From the NCBI RefSeq assembly GCF_001625305.1, contig NW_017802935.1, positions 98,652 to 162,651 on the forward strand: 64,000 nt of DNA. Direction: 5' to 3'. A model generated the notes under the pieces. It saw only the letters and a list, made by a program, of their open reading frames with translations. It did no database searches and was not told where the DNA came from. Source of the stretch: Branchiostoma belcheri (taxonomy: Eukaryota > Chordata > Leptocardii > Amphioxiformes > Branchiostomatidae). Both the position numbers and the translations under genes were made by a program. Below, one piece after another: positions 23,201 to 35,200 of this stretch; position 1 is the first letter of the stretch, and every line of letters starts with the position of its first letter.

Positions 23201-26200
23201 GAAGGAGATTAAAGGCCTGGAGGACAGACTGTACGGGCTGGAACAGCTCATGGCAGGGACCAGGAAAATAGTGCAGGAGCAGGGAGACATGGCACAGGTA
23301 AACATACAAACAAACAGACAAAATAAACAAACAAACAAACAAACAAACAAACAGGGACAGACTGTACGGGCTGGAACAGCTCATGGCAGGAACCAGGAAA
23401 ATAGTGCAGGAGCAGGGAGACATGGCACAGGTAAACAAACAAACAAACAAACAAACAAACAAACAAACAGGAACAGACGTTATTGGACTAGAACAACTTA
23501 CGGCAGGAACCAGGAAAATAGTTCAAGAACAGGGGGACATGGCTCAGGTAATAAAACAAACAAATAAACAGGTGCTGAAGGTCCTCAGAGAAATGAACAC
23601 AGTAGCATTGGACTATTTGGAGACCTCTATATCTCCTCTCCCCACCCCCCATATACAATGTAGATGCTAGAATATCCTTTATTATGCATATTGCCATGTA
23701 GCAGCACCGTTGCCACTAGTATCAATGGAGAAGTTAAAAAAAAAATATCCCCTGCCCTGTTCCCCAGGCTTTTGTACAGAACCAGAGCCGGTGCAGTAAC
23801 CTCAGCGATCCCTCCATCCTCTGTGTGTGTGTGTGTGTGTGAGTGTGAGTAGAAAATGAGGCTAACAGCTGATTCTGCCTCCTGTTCCCAGGCTTTTGTA
23901 CAGAACCAGAGTCGGTGCAGTAACCTAGGCGACCCCTCCATCCTGCCGGACCTGTGTGCCAGCCACCGTAAGCAGCTGCTGGTCATGCTCAACAACCACA
24001 AACAGCTCAGGGACATCCGACGTCGATGTGTCATCGCTAAGGACGAACTGTCCGCAAACCTCCACACTAGACTGAGGCAAGTTAGAGATTAGCCTGACAA
24101 CAAAAGTTTTTTTAACCTTGAAATCATCATTGTTATAAATTACATTTTAACTAATTGACGGTATACCGGTAAGAAAATATGGGTGGCCTGAATGACTCAG
24201 GGACATCCGATGTTGATGACATTGTGTCATCGCTAAGGTCAGGACGAACTGTCCGCAAACCTGCACACTAGACTGAGGCAAGTTAACCTTACTATATCAT
24301 GCTTCTGTATCTGTATATCTGGTATAACTGCCCTTTGGCACAAGCTTCCATTGGCCAGGTGTCTAGAAGCTTAATGGCCAACACCTTTATGTACAGAGAA
24401 TTATTGTCAGATTGAGAACTGTTAGCACAGTGTTGGAAGTAGTGGACATGATATCGAGAGGCCATGTGTTCGATCCCTGTCATTCCTGGCTAGACATTGT
24501 GTCATTGGAAAAGGCACTTCACACAACTGCTAATTTCCTAACTCCACCCAGGTGTAAAATGGGCACCTGACTCTGGTTGTGAAGGTAAAAAGCAATTGCA
24601 ATACTACGCCCAGGATGCAGTAGAGTATACAGCCTGAAAAATAGCCCCAAAAAGGCAATGGGACTTTGCCTTTACCCTGTACCCTATACCTTTACCCATT
24701 GGTGTAATAATGTGGAAATTCATTCCAGGTGGATCATGTACATAGAGAAGGCCATCTGTGAGCTGGACAGCAAACTCACCATCTACTACGAGAACATCAA
24801 ACGCCTGAAGAAGCGCCTGGAGATCGTGGAGCAGGTTGGGAACATGAACATGAACATAAACTTGACATTAATTAACCCACAAATTACAGAAAAAGTTGGA
24901 TCCTTTGTCTTCCTTTGTCTTCAAAAAAGAAGTCAAACCCAGTAGTTTTTACTAGTAGTTTCTTAATAGTTATCAGTAGTTGTATGTGTAGTAATTGTCT
25001 GTTTTTTTATACCACATTATGTTTCTTCTGTTCCTGCAATTAGCCCTCGGGCATGAATTTGCAATAAAACAATTATTTAATCTGTACTGAATAGTCAACA
25101 TTTTGATGACTGTCTGCCATCTTAAACCAGTGCTAATATGACTGGTTTACTGTGCAGTGAAGCTATCATTACAATCATCATCATCATCATATTACAATCA
25201 TATTAGACCCTGATGAAGATGCTAGATGGTCATAACATCTGCTATACAAGTGGTTGTGAATAAAGAACTTTGCTATTCAATCATTCACCATCCTGATGAA
25301 ATTATTCACGTATGAATAATATCAAGTTTTATATCAAGTTTTTTTTGGAAATTCATGCCCGAGGGCTAATTGCAGGAAGAGAAGAAACATTTGGTATAAG
25401 AACAGGTAATTAGTACATATAGAACTACTAAGAAACTACTAGACGTGAAAACTACTGGGTTTGACTTCTTTTTTGAAGACAGAGGAAGACAAAGGATCCC
25501 ACTGAATAATGAGTAGTTTCTAAATGTTTGCTCAAGTATTTTAAATGTTGCACACTTTGTAATGAGAAAATTTGAGTTCCTTCTTTATAAAACTGTAACT
25601 ACACAAACCTACAACTACAGGTTAGTGAGGCTCCCACCGTCTACTGCCAGGCTGTGGCAGAGACCTACAGGAGGAGGCAGTTCTCTGAACAGTTTCTACA
25701 GGTAAGACTACTACTTTAGCTATTGCTGCTACTACTACTACCACTTCTACAGTTACAATAATACCACTATTACTACTACTGCTACTGCCAGGCCATGCCA
25801 GAGACCTTCAGATGTCTATAAAGATTTGATTTGATATATTGAAATTGCAACAGTGCAATATACGCAGAACAGAGGCAGCTGTTGCTGGTGTTGTGTCCCG
25901 CCATAGTGGGGAAAGTCGTGTAAAGTGCCTTTTCCAAGGGCACAAGATCGGTGGCATGTCAGGACTCGAACCCGGGACCTCTTGATTCCAAGTCGCACAC
26001 GCTGCCGTTGCGCCACACGACCCCACCCCAAAGAATATAGTGATACATCTTGTAACGTTTGTCTCATGAGATCTGCTGGGAATGATTCAGCAATTATTAT
26101 TTCTGGGTGCGGAAGTATTGTTTAGGGTGGCTGAGCTGTGGGTTTGTGTATCTCTTGTCCAGACAGAATCGGTTGATAGCAACTGGGTTGGAGAAGATTG

Positions 26201-29200
26201 ATTGACAGGTAGAATGACATCTATTAGGTCAAACGGTCCAGACACAGGAAATGGGGTGAACTAGAATCTGGCTGGCTCTAGAATTGATTAATCTTTATTT
26301 GCATGTTCATGACCATGGGGCTAAATGCATACATCAGAATGTGATGTTACATGTACATCGTACTGAGTAACATGATACATAGGATACAAGAATCTGGCTT
26401 GCGAGAAATTTGTATTCAACATGGTAAAAATTAAGGAACCGAGCATTGTGTAGCTTCTAGAAGTCTGAAATCACTGATTTAATGTTTAATAGTTGTAAGA
26501 CGAAGCAATAATTTTTGCTATATTTGTTATACAGTTACTGTAGCAAAACTGCCTTCATCTCTCTTTTTTCCTCCCCCTCCTCCCAGTGGGCAGGGAACTT
26601 GTCACAAGACTTCACACAGATGAGGGAGGAGGAGGTCAACAGAAGAAAGGAGTTCAAAAACATCTTCAGTAGGTTCAACTCTTATAATAAATGTAGCCTC
26701 TACCAGGCTTCGAACATGGCTGGAAAGGGCAGAGAATGGTCAAATAGACATTTGACATTCAGCAGACCAAATCCCCTGGCTCTGCTTGGCCAATTTCTAC
26801 TCCAGTCGCTTTCTACACTTCTGAAACCTTGTAGAGGTTGTTACTCTTATCGGTTTTGGACTTGAACTGCACACAATAACATTGTAAAGCATAGAATCAG
26901 CAGTTATCCCTTTTAGGTTTCCTGATTAAGATATCTACATGCCTGTAATATTTTTCTTCTAGGAAAACATTTCTTAAAGATGATGTTCCCAGGAATGGAA
27001 GATTATCCACCAGGATTTGCGGTAAGGAGAGGCACTTTCTTTCTTATACTCATTGGTCCCCACCTAACTAGACAAAGGCCGCTTCAAGGTGTGACATAAA
27101 GGCCACTCCAAGGTTACGTGTATGAACAAAAATGTAGCAGCGTCTCTTCTCCCTAAGTCAGGAACATCATGATTGAGACAAGCTCAACTCACTGAGAGTG
27201 AGGACTAACCGACCCAATAGGAGATGCATGGAAGATAATTAGAACTGAGATCAGTCTGTATACGTTTAGTTAACGTTTAGCACACTGAAGTACATGTAAT
27301 CATTTGGCTCTCAAATCTCTAATTAGTTAAGGGTTTAGGCAGCAGGGAGAAGGCCAAGGAAGTTGCCGGATGAGAGGAATTGCTGTTAATGTACATGTAG
27401 CATTTGATATTAAAAAATGTATGAAATAATCTTATTCCATAGTGACATAGCTGAAAGATGGCATTAAGCATGATGCCCACTATTTAATCTCCCTTCCTCT
27501 TGCAGACAAAACCTCCCGACTCCTTTGACAAAGACCTCCCCTTCATCACCCAAGAGGACGTGCAGATTCTACAGGACACGGTTCCTGAACTGTCCGAGTC
27601 TCTGAGGTTTGCGGCTCCATCAGTCATTATTCACTGTAAAATATTACCGGTAATGGTACTACTGTAATTCACTTTATGTTCACGATAGCAGAAGTTTGTG
27701 GTCTGAGAAAAACTCAGCTACAGAAGTTCTTAATAACACTGTACTCGCCATCATTATTTCCATGTTACATGTACTTGCAATGTACTTGCAGTTTAACAAA
27801 TTATTGTGCATCAACCACCATAGGGGCAGGCACAAATTCCTGTGCGTCAACCGCCATCTCAGCAGTATTGTCAGTGTTCATTGAGACAGCTATGTTGCCA
27901 TTCATCATGCATAGAAAAATAAATATATTTTACCAACTCAGACGAACTTTCATGCTAATACATGTATTAACATTACCTCACTGCCCAGGGTACCAACTCC
28001 AGAGGAACTACAGCAAATGTCCCAGCATTCCTCTCGCTTCATGCACTTCAGCCTGACCTCGCATGACCCGACCCCACTGCGGGGTCAGAAGTCACAGGAC
28101 AGCCAGGCCACGCTGGTAGGCCCCTCCAGGTCGTCCAGTGAGACCAGTGCCTGTCCACAGACCACGCCAACGTCAGAGTACAGCAGGTATGTATTCCTTC
28201 AGCATAGCACACCAGATTTGCAGGCATGCTGTAGATTTGTTTCTACATGTATTTCCGTGGCACTAGCAACTTGTTCTAGCCTGCCTTAGTTTTATTCCCC
28301 GTCATCTCAATTTTGTTTGATGCGCTTGACAATTGTAGGAGCGGTCTGGGAGCATGCTACCCTTGGAAAATTTTGAAATCTTGACCTTCTGAAACACTGC
28401 ATTTTGAGGGCCAAATTTTGCTGGTAGACTAAGCTTAGTTTAGCGACTTTCTATATCTTTACACGCCGATTCTTGTCTGTGTGAAAGATGATGGATTGAT
28501 TGGGCAAAATTTTTGTCTGTCATGAGCTGCAAAATTCCGTCAAATGATGGAAAGACTGTCTAGAACACTGGGCACTTGCACCCCTTTCATAGCTTGCAGC
28601 TTGGTTAACGTTCTGTACCATTTCCAGGTCTCAGAGCCAAGACACCATTTCCAGCAAATCCTCCAGAAACGATGAGCTGGCCAGCGTTCCAGAGAAGGAG
28701 GAGGGGATGACAAGTCCTCCCGCTGTTGCACATATGGAATCTACACCTCAGGTATCCTTCAGTTCCTGGTTCAATTATTATGTTTATTTTTGCAGAAGGA
28801 AAACATTGTTTTTGCTGTTTCTTCTTCTTCTTCTCTCCAAACAAAAAAAGGTCAATGACCTGGGCCAGACGCCTGTCACCATGGTAACTGGTACTGTAGC
28901 AGACAGTGTTGGCTTACATCATGTAGTAAGTGACAGTAGAGTTGGAGGGGCTGGTCACCATATGTTATATATGAATATGTATGAGTGAGAATGAATAGAG
29001 CAGTAGTTTGTGAGAGCTAGACCATGTGTAACGAAATGAATTTGGTTGTACCATTCTAGTTTGTATTGAAATAAACCATTCATTCATTTATTTATCCAGG
29101 TAGCGGAAACTTCTCACGCCCCCCGCCCAGTGCCTCACCGCAGTGCCCCCCCCAGTAACGTGACGGTGCGCCGGATGCAGCAGCAGCAGGAGTCCGGGTC

Positions 29201-32200
29201 CTACTCTCCTGACAGCATCGACTCCCACAGCGTCGATCTGGAGTACGGCAGGTACACACATTTTTGTTTTTTTTCCATTCAACAATGATACAAATGAAGA
29301 CATTGTACATCACATTACAATGTAACAGGGGCCATTCCCACTCGCTTTCTTGGCTAGGGTGTGTGCTCCCTAGGACTTTTTTTACAGGGGTATTTCATCC
29401 CCACTGGATTTCTGTGCTAGGGTTTACTCCCTAGGACTTCTGTACAGGGGTGTCTTCCTTCAGGTTCTATATATGCAGGGTTTTTCTTCCCTCAGTGAAT
29501 CATAAATACTAAAACATATTGCCATGGACATATTCAGGATCACAATTTTTTTTGCAAGATTTTTACACAAGGTACACACATTGTACAAAGTGTGATGATT
29601 TTGTATATGATATGGGTTTAGATCCAGACTTTTAAGTGTGCATTTGCAGAAAGTACACGTACATTGCAGAACAAAGTTTTGACATTTCGGAATATTACAG
29701 AACACTGAAAAAAAATATGTCAGTTTCAGTTTATTTATTTCACCAGCAATAACACTCAGGTACATAACAACCTGCTTTTCAGGCAATACAAACGGTTAAC
29801 AAACTATGCAATATTACGATAATCATATCACATACAAACCAGAATGACATAACAACAAAAAACTCACACAATTTCTACCCCTGCAGCCCCACCAAGAGGC
29901 CGACAGTCGTGAGCGACAGTTTTGTGTCGGTGAACGAGAGCCCGGATGAGTTCATGTCTGCGACGGACGTGTGGCAGTTCCAGGAGGGGGGGTACAAGAG
30001 CCCGTCCAGCTCTGTCGGGACACCGCTCGAGTCCGTAGAGTCCTCCGTCGTGGAAACTGTGGGGAACACACTGGTGGTCAAGACAGAGGGGGCAAAGGTA
30101 TGCAATTATATGGTTCTTATTTACTTAAAGTTAAAGGTTAAAGTTAAAGATTAGTAGTTTTTACTAGTAATTTCTTAGTAGTTATCAGTAGTTCTACATG
30201 TATTAATTGTCTGTTTTTATACCAAATGTTCCTTCTGTTCATGCAATTGAGCCTTGGGCATGAATAAAACTTTAACTTATGTATTTAGTCAGTGTTATAG
30301 ATTGTTTTTCTTCTGTCTTCCAGTGAGACCCACTGTAGGTTTCTTTCATTTCCGTGACACTAGCACCTCTTTCATAGTTGTTCATACAGAATCTTGCAGC
30401 TTGATTCTGTACCCTTTCCAGTTTGTCTTTGTCTTTCTTTGTATATGGATCCCATACTGTTGTGGCATATTCTAGGTTCGGTCTTACAAGTGATGTGTAT
30501 GCAAGTGAGTGTCTACTACTACACTACATGACAAGGATATTAAACATCCTATTCCACAGGTGAAGTCCCTTCGCAGCTGCCCAGTTGCAGCAGAGCCTCC
30601 AGGAGATAGAGTTTGAAATGTCCCTGAGGAAGCACGTTGGCAGAACGTACTGCGCCTGTGCAAACCCCCCATTTTTCACGATTTCTGGTGGATTTTTGGT
30701 CACTGTTTCATCAGAATTTTGGCCTGCTGCAGGCGATATTTTTTCTAACATAACTTTTGGAAACTACAGTCGGAGTGTTAACCTTATATATGCAAATACG
30801 ACCTTATAATAAGTTATATGAGACATTCTGCTGAAGTGCTGTGCATTACGGGTTTCGCGCAGGTGCAGTATGTTCTGCTGACGTGGTCCCTGAGGAAGAG
30901 GTGTGCCAAGATGTCATGACTTTGACAAGAATATTATACATTCTATCTGTTCCAAAGGTGAAGTCCCCTTCCCAGACCCATGCTGCCCAGCTGCAGCGGA
31001 GCCTACAGGAGCGGAAGTCGACCATCGACGTGCTGGAGGGCCAGCTGGCGTCCGCGCGGAGAGAGCTCGCCAAGTCGGAGGAGAAGTGCAGAAAACTGCA
31101 CGAGCTGCACAACAAGATCCAGCTGCAGCTGAAGCTGGGCCTGGTGGACATCCGGCAGCAGGTATTTATAAACACGAACTAATCGATATAGGAAAAGTCC
31201 TATACCTTACATTGTAACACTTCTCAACAAGAAACCTACCATCACTAGGAATTCTGGCACAAATATGTTGTAAAAGCACAAAGTGTTAGAAGGGAGGGAA
31301 TTATTTGTGTTTGCCGACAATGGTTTGTTTCGAATAATTTCATGTTTGTCAAATATTATTTTGATGGTGTTTTATTTTTCTCATCATGACTGATGGATTT
31401 AGTTATTTTAAGGATCGAAAACTCAGTAATAAGTTAAGAACTGTATTAATAATATGTATTTTTTATTGTATTTACCTATTAATGTGTCAAAGAAAAATTT
31501 TATCCATATAATCCTTTTAGATATCTGTAATTAGCTGTGTATTAGTGTTTGTTTTCCTGTTTGTATTTCCATTTCAATTCAGTGCACAGGTCATAGCGCG
31601 CACTGCGAGGCTGTAAATTTTTTTTTCGTGAGAAATAAACCAATCACTACATGTACTACAGGTGCAGGACAACCGGAAGGAGGTGTCGTCCCACGTCGCC
31701 GCAGTTACAAAGCAGGTGTTCGAGGCAGTTGCAGGCCTGGAGAAGTCGGTCGCCAGTGAGCAGGAGTCGGCGGTCCGGGGCGCCGTCGGAAAAGCGAACG
31801 AGGAAAAGCAGGCGTTGGCCGCGGAACTCGAGGCAAAGCTCCAATCCGAGGTAAGTAAGTGCACAAAGATCAACCAAGAAGTCGAAGCTCTACAAAAACA
31901 ACTGGAGGACAGGAAGACAGAAGAGCAAAACACGGCCCAAGAGTGGCAAAAGAAGTTAGCCGACATGAAAGCAGAGTTCGAAACGTCGCAAAAAGCGCTT
32001 CAGGGTCGCCTCAAAGAGGAGCACAAGGCAAAAATCAATGACATGAAAGAGACGCTGGCACAGAAGGAGCAGTTCGTTCTGGAGCTCCAGAGGGAAAAGG
32101 AAGTCATGATGGAGGACATTGCCGAGAGGTTTAACTCGGAGAAGGGTGAAGTCGTCATGACGTTGAGAAAAGAATACGAGGAGGCCAAGAAACAAGCCGT

Positions 32201-35200
32201 GACGGAACTCCAGGAGAAGCTGAAAGTCGACCACGGGAAGGCGCTGGCTGCTCTGAAGGACGAACACGACACTCACCTGAAGTCTGCCTGCGAGACGATA
32301 CAACACGCCATGGACCAGGAGAAGGGTCGACTGGAGAAACAGATCAAGGAACTGGCGGACGAAGTGGAGAGCCTGAAGGCAGAGAGGGACGGGGAGATAG
32401 AGAGAGTGAGAGAGAGTATGTCGGAGGACAGAAAGACCGAAGTGGACATGCTGATCTCGCAGCTAGAGATTCACAAGGAGAAGTGCGAAGAGGCGTTACA
32501 AGAAATCGAAGCTAAGGAAAAGGAAATTACAAAAATGAAGGAGGACTTCAAGACTGAGAAAGAAGAGGCAATCAAAGCAGCAGTAGATTTGGAAAGAGAG
32601 AAGTCTCAATCTGAGATTCAGAAGCTAAAGGACAGACAGGAAGAAGAATTAAGAGACAGGGAGAATTTCGTACAGACCATGAAAAAGTCTTTCGAGATGG
32701 AAAAGAAGGAAGTGGAACAGGAGGTTTCGATGGAAAGATCGCGATCACAAGAGACAGTGGAAGGGTTGAAAACTCGTCACGAACAGGAACTTAAGGAGAA
32801 ACAGCACGCTATTGCGAAGTTGGAGAAACACTTTCAGGAGCAAAAGGAGGAACTGCAGAAATCAGTTTCCGAGGACCAGCAGAAGTTTGAAGGGGAGATG
32901 GAAAAACTACGGGCAGAACTAGAAAGACAACTCGAAGAGAAGGACCAAGAGCTAAAATCACTGAGAGACACACTAGAGCAAGAGAAGGCTGAACTTATAG
33001 AAAAGGCTGTCAGCGAGGAGAAACAGAAGCGTGAATCTATTGTTGCAGAATTGCAGGATAACTTTGACAAACAGTCGAAGGAAACGGAAGATAAACTTGC
33101 TGCTCTACAGAGCAGGCTTCGGGAAACAGAAGAAGGCGCAAAACAGACCCTCGAGGGAGAAATTACAGCCATCAAAGAACAGCAGGAAAATGCCATCACT
33201 GAGATTAAGGCCAGTCTTACACAACAGATTAGTAGCCAAGAATCCGAAATCACACATTTGAAGCAGCAACTTGAAGACTTGAAAAAGGAGAAAGACGATG
33301 AAGCCAATTCCTTAGCTGGACTGAAAACTGATCTTGAAAGACAACTTGAAGAAAAGGAAACTGTGATCTCAAAGATGCAAACCCAGCAGGATAGTCTTGT
33401 GGCAGAGGCCGTTGAAACTGAGAGACAGAAGGTTACAGAAGAGATGAACAGACTGAGAGAAGAGAAAATGGAGGAGAGCAGAATTTTCGAAATGCAGATA
33501 GAAAAGCTGAAAGAGTCGTTTGAGCTTCAGAAAGCTGCAGCGGTGAAAGAAGCACTGGGAGGAGTCAGACAGGAGACTGGTGCTGCTGGGAACACTGGGG
33601 ATGCAGTTACCATGGTGATGGAAGAGGAGAGGAAGAAACATGAACAAGAGCTCGACAGTCTGAGAAAGGTATGGATTATTTGAGGACAAGAGCTTTTTAG
33701 ATTCTACACAAAAGTGGGATGATTTTCTATCCATTTTGCTAATTGTGTTTTACAAATACATATGGAAGAGTTGTTAAGTAGTACCTTCAGCACCAAGGAC
33801 AGACATCACCTAAATCCATTCACAGCTTGCTGACATCCTAAGATGAACTAACAGATCTAGTTGACAACGCATCTTCTGTGTTTCCAAAGAAGTTAACAAT
33901 CATGCTCCTGCGTAACCTGGCCTTTGGAACAACTTGCATGCTAAAACAAGTGCTTTCATTGCGAGACCATATATTTTAGCACTCACAGTTAAAAATTATT
34001 AAATGTAGCAGGTTGATTTTGAGACCAGAAAAAAATATGGTCTTAAAGAAATTGGAGTAACGTTCATCAATGCAGTGAGACATTTAGAACTGTTTTTTGT
34101 TTTGCACCTCGCAGAGTCTTGAAAGCCAGATGTCTAGACTGAAGGCCAGCATGCAGCCAGTGGGTTTTCACATCAGATTCTGATATTTCAGGGACCGTCT
34201 GTCACCTTCTTCAGGACACTAATGGCTGGTTCTGATACATACTGCAGCTAGGTATTGCTGCTGCAATATTACAAATGCGGTCCCAAATGTAGCATGTTGT
34301 CTCATATTGATGATTATGTTACCTTTCAGCAACAGCAACACCCAACTGCAGTAAGAATTTGAACTAGCCATTGTTGCCCTGAAGAAGATGAACAAGATGG
34401 TCACCGAAATGTGATAAAAAACCTTCCTACCGGTATACAGTATCTTGCCAACCTGATAAAATCATTCACAGATGATTACTATTCTTCACCCCACAGAGTC
34501 TGGAGAGCCAGATGTCCAGCCTGAAGGCCAGTATGCAGGCGGAGCGGCAGGTGGCCTTTAACGAGGCAGTGAGTAAAGTGGTGGCTGAGAAGGATGGGGA
34601 GATAGAAGCCCTGAGGCAGAACCACCACAAACTCATGGAGGACTGGGGCACAGATAAGGGTGAGACGGCTTGTGTGTTACGCTTCATTATATTCTGGGTA
34701 CGTATGGAAGTATTGTTTTGGGTGGCTGAGAAGGACGGGGAGATAGAAGCCCTGAGACAGAACCACCACAAAGTCATGGAGGACTGGGGAACTGATAAGG
34801 GTGAGACGGCTTGTGTGTTACGCTTCATTATATTCTGGGTACGTGTGGAAGTATTGTTTTGGGTGGCTGAGAAGGACAGGGAGATCGAAGCCCTGAGACA
34901 GAACCACCACAAACTCATGGAGGACTGGGGAACTGATAAGGGTGAGACGGCTTGTGTGTTACGCTTCATTATATTCTGGGTACGTACGGAAATATTGTTT
35001 TGAGTGGCTGAGAAGGACAGGGCAACCAGTGCACCCAAATATTTTCTTGGGTTTTGTATGTTTAGAATAAAAAAAGATGTTAAATGTATTAGTATACAGC
35101 ATATTCTTAGTTCAAGTGTCAGAAAATTGATAAAATTATTGTTGTAGTACTTTTCTTTAGAAATGAAACATAGTAGTTTTTGCTGACATTATACTAATTT

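Larger units (their letters stand above)
24077..24728 (+). other. GC-AG intron of RB1CC1
   Basis: Exon 10 ends CTGAG and the intron begins GCAAGTTA. No GT fits the phase, and the next exon (24729, TGGATCATGTACATAG) joins correctly. The donor is otherwise a perfect U1 match, as is typical of GC donors. The copy of this donor at about 24277 is also GC. Confidence 0.75.

Noticed and set aside
25206..25250. CTGATGAAGATG motif as another hammerhead
   Set aside because: The GAAA box is missing (GTCATAACATCTGC), so the core is incomplete.
28852..28925. Additional RB1CC1 exon after 28751
   Set aside because: The stretch belongs to a dispersed repeat found five more times here, and exons 28628-28751 and 29100-29251 already join in phase.
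34379..34412. CTGAAGA ... CGAAAT as a hammerhead
   Set aside because: Stem II does not pair convincingly between the two boxes.
34466..35038. 190-aa antisense frame opposite RB1CC1
   Set aside because: It is the shadow of the 141-bp triplication on the other strand.
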